Made by a program: the position numbers and the translations under genes. A model generated the notes under the pieces. That model ran no database searches. It was given only the letters and a program-made list of their open reading frames with translations, and had not been told where the DNA came from. A stretch of 64,000 nt of DNA from Microbacterium sp. MYb62 (GTDB lineage: Bacteria; Actinomycetota; Actinomycetes; Actinomycetales; Microbacteriaceae): assembly GCF_002979475.1 (NCBI RefSeq), contig NZ_PCOY01000016.1:1-64000 (forward strand). Reading direction: 5' to 3'. Each line of letters begins with the position of its first letter. The stretch's first letter is position 1. Shown here in pieces: positions 60,451 through 64,000 of this stretch.

Positions 60451-61719
60451 ATGTCCGGTTCTTCGCGCCGCTCGGCGCCGTGGGTGGTCGTCGCCGCGCT
60501 CGTCGCGGCGGCCGTCTTCGCCGGCGCAGCACCTGCCGCATCGGGTGATGGCGCGTCGGGCGACGACTCTGCTCCCGGCGTGGACACGTGGGACCCCGCG
60601 CAGTCCGTCGCGCTGGCCTACGAGTTCCTGGATGCGCGCGTCGATGAGTTCTGCGACGGCGCCGGCCACTGCCTGCCACGCAGCTACCAGGGCGGGTTCT
60701 TCACGACACCCAGCTGGGACTTCACGCCCTCGTTCGTCTACGACGACGCCCTGGTGGTGATCGCGTACACCGCCCGCGGTCTTCCCGACGATCTCCGTCG
60801 TGCGCGGGCGATCGGAGACACGCTCCTCTTCGTGCAGGAGAACGATCCGATCGGCGACGGCCGCACCCGCGCGTCTTACGAACCCCACGGCATCCGTCAG
60901 GGGCGGGTGGAGATCACCGGGCCCGGGACCTTCACGGGAAACCAGGCCTGGGTCGGACTGGCTCTCGCGCGGCTCGCGCATGCGACCGGCGACTCGCGTT
61001 ACCTCGACGGCGCGTTGCGCGTCGGGCAGTGGATCCAGGACAACACGGCCGACACGGACCGGGCTCCGTACGGCTATACCGGCGGCCAGCTCGAGGGCGG
61101 GACGTCGCTGACCTGGAAGTCCACCGAGCACAACAGCGACGTGGCCGGGTTCTTCACCCAGCTGGCCCAGCTGACCGACGATCCGGTATGGGCCGACAGG
61201 GCAGCGGTCGCCGTGAACTTCGTCGCCGCGATGCAGAGTGCAGACGGTCACGTGAACACCGGAACGGGCCTCGACGGCTCGACGATCAACACCCGTCCGA
61301 TCCCCCTGGATGCGCAGACGTGGAGCTCGCTCGCCACCGGCGACCCGCGCTACGGCGCGGCGTTGGACTGGACGCTCGCGAACCTGATCGCGACCGATGG
61401 TCCCTACACGGGACCATCGATCAGTGAGGTCGACGTGTCGAAGGCGTGGTTCGAGGGCAGTGGACATCTCGCACTCGCTCTCACGCTGCGTGACGGACCC
61501 GGCGATGCCGATCACGCGGAGACGCTGCTGAGCAGCATCCGCCTGGCGCAGCGCGACGCCCCGAACGGCGACGGCAAGGGGATTGTCGCGACCTCGAACG
61601 ACGGCCTGGATTCCGGGTTCGGCGACCTCTACTACGCGAGCCTGCACACGGGTGCGACCGCCTGGTACCTGCTCGCAGCGATGGGGAAGAACCCGTTCCT
61701 TCTGCCGGATCGACGTTGA
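60451..61719 (+). CDS. Secreted alpha/alpha-barrel-like protein
   Basis: A 422-residue exported protein. The signal peptide is residues 1-31 (SSRRSAPWVVVAALVAAAVF, AGAAPAASG). The mature part contains repeated helical hairpins, such as AQSVALAYEFLDARVDEFCDG, NQAWVGLALARLAHATGDSRYLDGALRVGQWI and HNSDVAGFFTQLAQLTDDPVWADRAAVAVNFVAA, resembling six-hairpin glycosidase-like folds. Catalytic residues cannot be assigned. It may act on extracellular glycans. GAGGGG lies just before the ATG. DUF402 follows 11 bases downstream. Confidence 0.75.
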   Translation: MSGSSRRSAPWVVVAALVAAAVFAGAAPAASGDGASGDDSAPGVDTWDPAQSVALAYEFLDARVDEFCDGAGHCLPRSYQGGFFTTPSWDFTPSFVYDDALVVIAYTARGLPDDLRRARAIGDTLLFVQENDPIGDGRTRASYEPHGIRQGRVEITGPGTFTGNQAWVGLALARLAHATGDSRYLDGALRVGQWIQDNTADTDRAPYGYTGGQLEGGTSLTWKSTEHNSDVAGFFTQLAQLTDDPVWADRAAVAVNFVAAMQSADGHVNTGTGLDGSTINTRPIPLDAQTWSSLATGDPRYGAALDWTLANLIATDGPYTGPSISEVDVSKAWFEGSGHLALALTLRDGPGDADHAETLLSSIRLAQRDAPNGDGKGIVATSNDGLDSGFGDLYYASLHTGATAWYLLAAMGKNPFLLPDRR

Positions 61720-61730
61720 GGGAGCCCCGC

Positions 61731-62354
61731 ATGACGTATGCCCGGTCCGGTGAGGAGATCCTCCTCCGATATCGCTATCCCGACGGGCGGGTGCAGGCGG
61801 CGATCCCCTTGCGCGCCGTCGAGGACGACGCCGCTCGGACCGTCGCCTGGCTTTCGCCGGGGACCGAGATCTCCTATTGGGCGCTGCAGAACGGCCGGGA
61901 TCCGCGAGAACTGCCGCTCGACGAGAGGTTCCGGCATCCGATGATCACGGCGCGGCGCACCTGGCAGGGATCCGGCGTGCTGCGGGTGATGCCCGCCGGA
62001 GCGGCGTATCAGGTGCTGCATTTCTGGGATGAAGGACGGTTCGCCGGGTGGTACGTCAACCTCGAGCGGCCGCGGATGCGCCGCGGGAGCTGCTTCGACA
62101 GCGTCGACCAGCATCTCGACCTCGCGATCGCCGCCGACGGCTCGCACACCTGGAAGGACGCGGACGAGGCGCAGGCCGCGGTGGATGCCGGTCATCTGCC
62201 GGAGGCTGATCTGGCGGCGGCGCGGGCGACGGGCGAAGCGGTCATCGCCGACATCGACGTCTGGCTGGGCGTCGTCGGCGACTGGCGGGAGTGGTCGCCC
62301 CCTGCCGGGTTCGACGCGCCGCTGACGCTCCCGGCCGGATGGGACGCGCGGTAG
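61731..62354 (+). CDS. DUF402 family protein
   Basis: A 207-residue soluble protein with the DUF402 fold known from FomD-type nucleoside diphosphatases: AAYQVLHFWDEGRFAGWYVNLERPRMRR, SVDQHLDLAIAADGSHTWKDADE and EAVIADIDVWLGVVGDW. The acidic metal-binding pattern (DQHLD, WKDADE) is present. GAGGGAG precedes ATG 61731, 11 bases after the secreted-protein gene, so they may be cotranscribed. It is convergent with purQ. Confidence 0.82.
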   Translation: MTYARSGEEILLRYRYPDGRVQAAIPLRAVEDDAARTVAWLSPGTEISYWALQNGRDPRELPLDERFRHPMITARRTWQGSGVLRVMPAGAAYQVLHFWDEGRFAGWYVNLERPRMRRGSCFDSVDQHLDLAIAADGSHTWKDADEAQAAVDAGHLPEADLAAARATGEAVIADIDVWLGVVGDWREWSPPAGFDAPLTLPAGWDAR

Positions 62355-62358
62355 CCGG

Positions 62359-63066
62359 TTACGCGGCGACGCGGGCGACCGCGGCGATGGCGCTCGTGAA
62401 GAAGTCGAGTCCGTCGACACCGCTGCGCATCGCGGCGGCGGTGTCGGGGCCGAAGCCGGCTTCGGTGGCGTGCTCGGGGTGCGGCATCAGGCCGACGACG
62501 TTGCCCGCCTCGTTGGTGAGGCCCGCGATGTCGCGAAGCGATCCGTTCGGGTTCACGCCCGCATAACGGAAGGCCACGAGACCCTCACCCTCGATGCGGT
62601 CGAGCGTCTGCTCGTCGGCGATGTAGCCGCCGTCGGCGTTCTTCAGCGGGATGACGATCTCCTGGCCGGTGCGGAACGCATTGGTCCAGGCGGTGTCGGA
62701 GTTCTCGACCGTGAGCCGCTGGTCGCGACGCACGAAGTGCTGGTGGTTGTTGCGGATCAGGCCGCCGGGGAGCAGGTGCGCCTCGACGAGCATCTGGAAG
62801 CCGTTGCAGATGCCGAGCACGGGCATGCCCTTGGCGGCGGCATCCTTGACCTCGCTCATGATCGGCGAGAGCGCGGCGATCGCGCCCGCGCGCAGGTAGT
62901 CGCCGTAGCTGAAACCGCCGGGGAGGACGAGCGCGTCGACGCCGTCGAGGTCGTGCGAGCCGTGCCACAGGGCGACGGGTTCGGCGCCGGCGATGCGGAC
63001 GGCGCGCTGCGCGTCGCGGTCGTCGAGCGAGCCGGGGAAGGTGATGATGCCGATGCGGACGGTCAC
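62359..63066 (-). CDS. purQ: Phosphoribosylformylglycinamidine synthase subunit PurQ
   Basis: A 235-residue glutamine amidotransferase subunit that supplies ammonia to PurL in purine synthesis. Start [20 protein letters not shown], nucleophile Cys in [12 protein letters not shown], and His/Glu in [15 protein letters not shown] 63066 overlaps the purS stop (GTGA). purL is not in the window. Confidence 0.96.
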   Translation of the reverse strand: MTVRIGIITFPGSLDDRDAQRAVRIAGAEPVALWHGSHDLDGVDALVLPGGFSYGDYLRAGAIAALSPIMSEVKDAAAKGMPVLGICNGFQMLVEAHLLPGGLIRNNHQHFVRRDQRLTVENSDTAWTNAFRTGQEIVIPLKNADGGYIADEQTLDRIEGEGLVAFRYAGVNPNGSLRDIAGLTNEAGNVVGLMPHPEHATEAGFGPDTAAAMRSGVDGLDFFTSAIAAVARVAA

Positions 63067-63311
63067 TCGGCGACCTCGATGCCGACGACGTCTTCGATCA
63101 CGGAGTTGGAGAGCACCTCGTCGGCGATGCGTCGTGCCTCGGCGAGAACCTCGTCGGTGACCTCGCCCTCGACGGAGAGCTCGAAGCGCTTGCCGATGCG
63201 GACGTCGGTGAAGCCCTCGACGCCGAGGCGGGCGAAGGCGCCGGAGACGGCCTTCCCCTGCGGGTCGAGCAGTTCGGGCTTGGGCATGACGTCGACGACG
63301 ATGGTGGGCAT
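63063..63311 (-). CDS. purS: Phosphoribosylformylglycinamidine synthase subunit PurS
   Basis: An 82-residue small subunit needed for the PurLQS complex; [26 protein letters not shown] and the ending [12 protein letters not shown] match PurS. TTGGAG is 5 bases before the ATG, and a TAGACT -10-like box lies upstream near 63347-63352. Overlaps purQ by four bases. Confidence 0.95.
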   Translation of the reverse strand: MPTIVVDVMPKPELLDPQGKAVSGAFARLGVEGFTDVRIGKRFELSVEGEVTDEVLAEARRIADEVLSNSVIEDVVGIEVAE

Positions 63312-63377
63312 GACGGCTCCAAGAGTCGCGGGCGGACGGGCGCATCCAGTCTACTGCCCCCGGCGCTTCCCGCCGCC

Positions 63378-63484
63378 GAGTGCACGGCTTGCTGACGAGT
63401 GCACGGCTTGCGGGCGCGCGGATGCCGTGCACTCGGCGAGATCCCGTGCACTCGGCGACCTCGGCGCGGCGCGGCGCGGCGCGG
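63378..63484. repeat. Forward/inverted repeats and CGCGG microsatellite before apt's end
   Basis: GAGTGCACGGCTTGC occurs at 63378-63392 and 63397-63411, and the complement CCGTGCACTCGGCG near 63425-63438 and 63444-63457, making a forward-forward, reverse-reverse arrangement able to form a large hairpin. About 23 bases of repeated GCGCG follow up to the apt stop. Confidence 0.6.
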
Positions 63485-64000
63485 CTAGGCGGAGTGGAAC
63501 ACCGTGTGGAGGTCGCCGACGGCGTCGCGTCCGCCGAGGCCGTCGATCTCGAACAGCACCGAGATGCCGACGACGTGGCTGCCGAGCCGCTCGACCAGCT
63601 CGCGCCCCGCGGCGAGCGTGCCACCGGTGGCGAGCACGTCATCGATCAGCAGTACGCGGGATCCGGCGGGCAGGTCGTCGTGCATCTCGATCGTGGCAGT
63701 GCCGTACTCGAGGGCGTAGTCGACGGATGCCGCCGGGCGAGGCAGCTTGCCCGCCTTGCGGATCGGGATGAGGCCCACGCCCGCGGCGATGGCGGCCGCG
63801 CTGGCGAGGATGAAGCCGCGCGCCTCGATGCCGGCGATCACGTCGAACTGACCGGCGAAGGGCTCGATGATCGCCTCGGTCGTCACGCGGAGGGCCTCGG
63901 CGTCGGCGAGGAGCGGCGTGATGTCGCGGAAGATGATGCCCGGCTGCGGGTAGTCCGGAACGTTGCGGATCAGGGCTTCGGCGCGGACGAGGGCGGGGGA
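63485..64000 (-). CDS. apt: Adenine phosphoribosyltransferase, start cut by window edge
   Basis: About 171 codons of an enzyme that salvages adenine to AMP with PRPP. The frame is open from the right edge ([30 protein letters not shown]) and contains [35 protein letters not shown] and the PRPP-binding loop [18 protein letters not shown]. Only a few N-terminal residues should be missing. An in-frame GTG at 63886 is internal, not the start. It ends in TAG at 63485. Confidence 0.95.
   Translation of the reverse strand, partial: SPALVRAEALIRNVPDYPQPGIIFRDITPLLADAEALRVTTEAIIEPFAGQFDVIAGIEARGFILASAAAIAAGVGLIPIRKAGKLPRPAASVDYALEYGTATIEMHDDLPAGSRVLLIDDVLATGGTLAAGRELVERLGSHVVGISVLFEIDGLGGRDAVGDLHTVFHSA

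Noticed and set aside
63378..63484. Repeats near apt as a CRISPR or attachment site
   Set aside because: Units are in opposite orientations with very short spacing and no integrase; better explained as a hairpin/terminator plus microsatellite.

Overview
The window is high-GC DNA with dense, often overlapping genes (ATGA and GTGA junctions), many leaderless-type promoters (TANNNT, 6-8 bases, then ATG or GTG) and frequent 'gcatccg' strings. With actinobacterial families such as pnkp/hen1, KimA-type potassium permease, a CstR-type regulator and SoxR, this points to an actinobacterium, most likely Microbacteriaceae and probably Microbacterium. The species is an inference. The genes look chromosomal; I see no phage, plasmid, CRISPR, tRNA or rRNA.

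Layout. 1-4.2 kb: the kdp potassium-uptake operon on the minus strand (kdpB, kdpA, kdpF and an extra small membrane ORF; kdpC lies beyond the left edge). 4.3-10 kb: a conserved hypothetical, a large ATPase-LuxR regulator, a 619-base gap, then a surface-protein gene with its own atypical sortase. 10.1-14.1 kb: the Hen1/Pnkp RNA-repair pair. 14.1-17.6 kb: a membrane protein, an acetyltransferase, and an EamA exporter divergent from a MocR regulator. 17.6-19.8 kb: a KimA-like potassium symporter whose promoter carries an 11-bp-periodic repeat array that also occurs at the kdp promoter. 19.9-21.6 kb: two related membrane proteins transcribed divergently from an inverted-duplicated promoter region. 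21.7-26.8 kb: a two-component cluster with an intact kinase, a kinase-like protein without its phospho-acceptor His, and a divergent NarL-type regulator. 27 kb: a small alarmone synthetase.

28.2-39.9 kb is a molybdenum island: a membrane-anchored molybdopterin oxidoreductase, moaB-moaE, moeB-moeA-moaC-moaD, a TOBE/MerR-type regulator with modABC, and moaA. A HicB-like protein and a D,D-carboxypeptidase interrupt it. 40.1-41.2 kb has a PH-like membrane protein and an orphan ribbon-helix-helix antitoxin with a frameshifted, truncated toxin remnant. 41.2-51.1 kb holds an M20 amidohydrolase, a TetR regulator, and an Opp/Dpp-type ABC transporter operon that ends in a GH3 beta-glucosidase, suggesting import of beta-glucosides.

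51.3-54.7 kb is a SoxR-controlled redox unit: soxR faces a promoter with a near-canonical SoxR box in a 19-bp spacer, driving ferredoxin, ferredoxin-NADP reductase, flavin reductase and superoxide dismutase. 54.7-56.9 kb is a sulfur-stress unit: a CstR-type repressor, a 28-bp perfect palindrome, a Cys-rich small protein and a CoA-disulfide-reductase/rhodanese fusion. 56.9-59.7 kb: a LacI regulator and a GH13 alpha-glucosidase with a LacI-type operator. The right end has a DUF1761 protein, a secreted alpha/alpha-barrel-like protein, a DUF402 protein, purS-purQ, and apt cut by the window edge.
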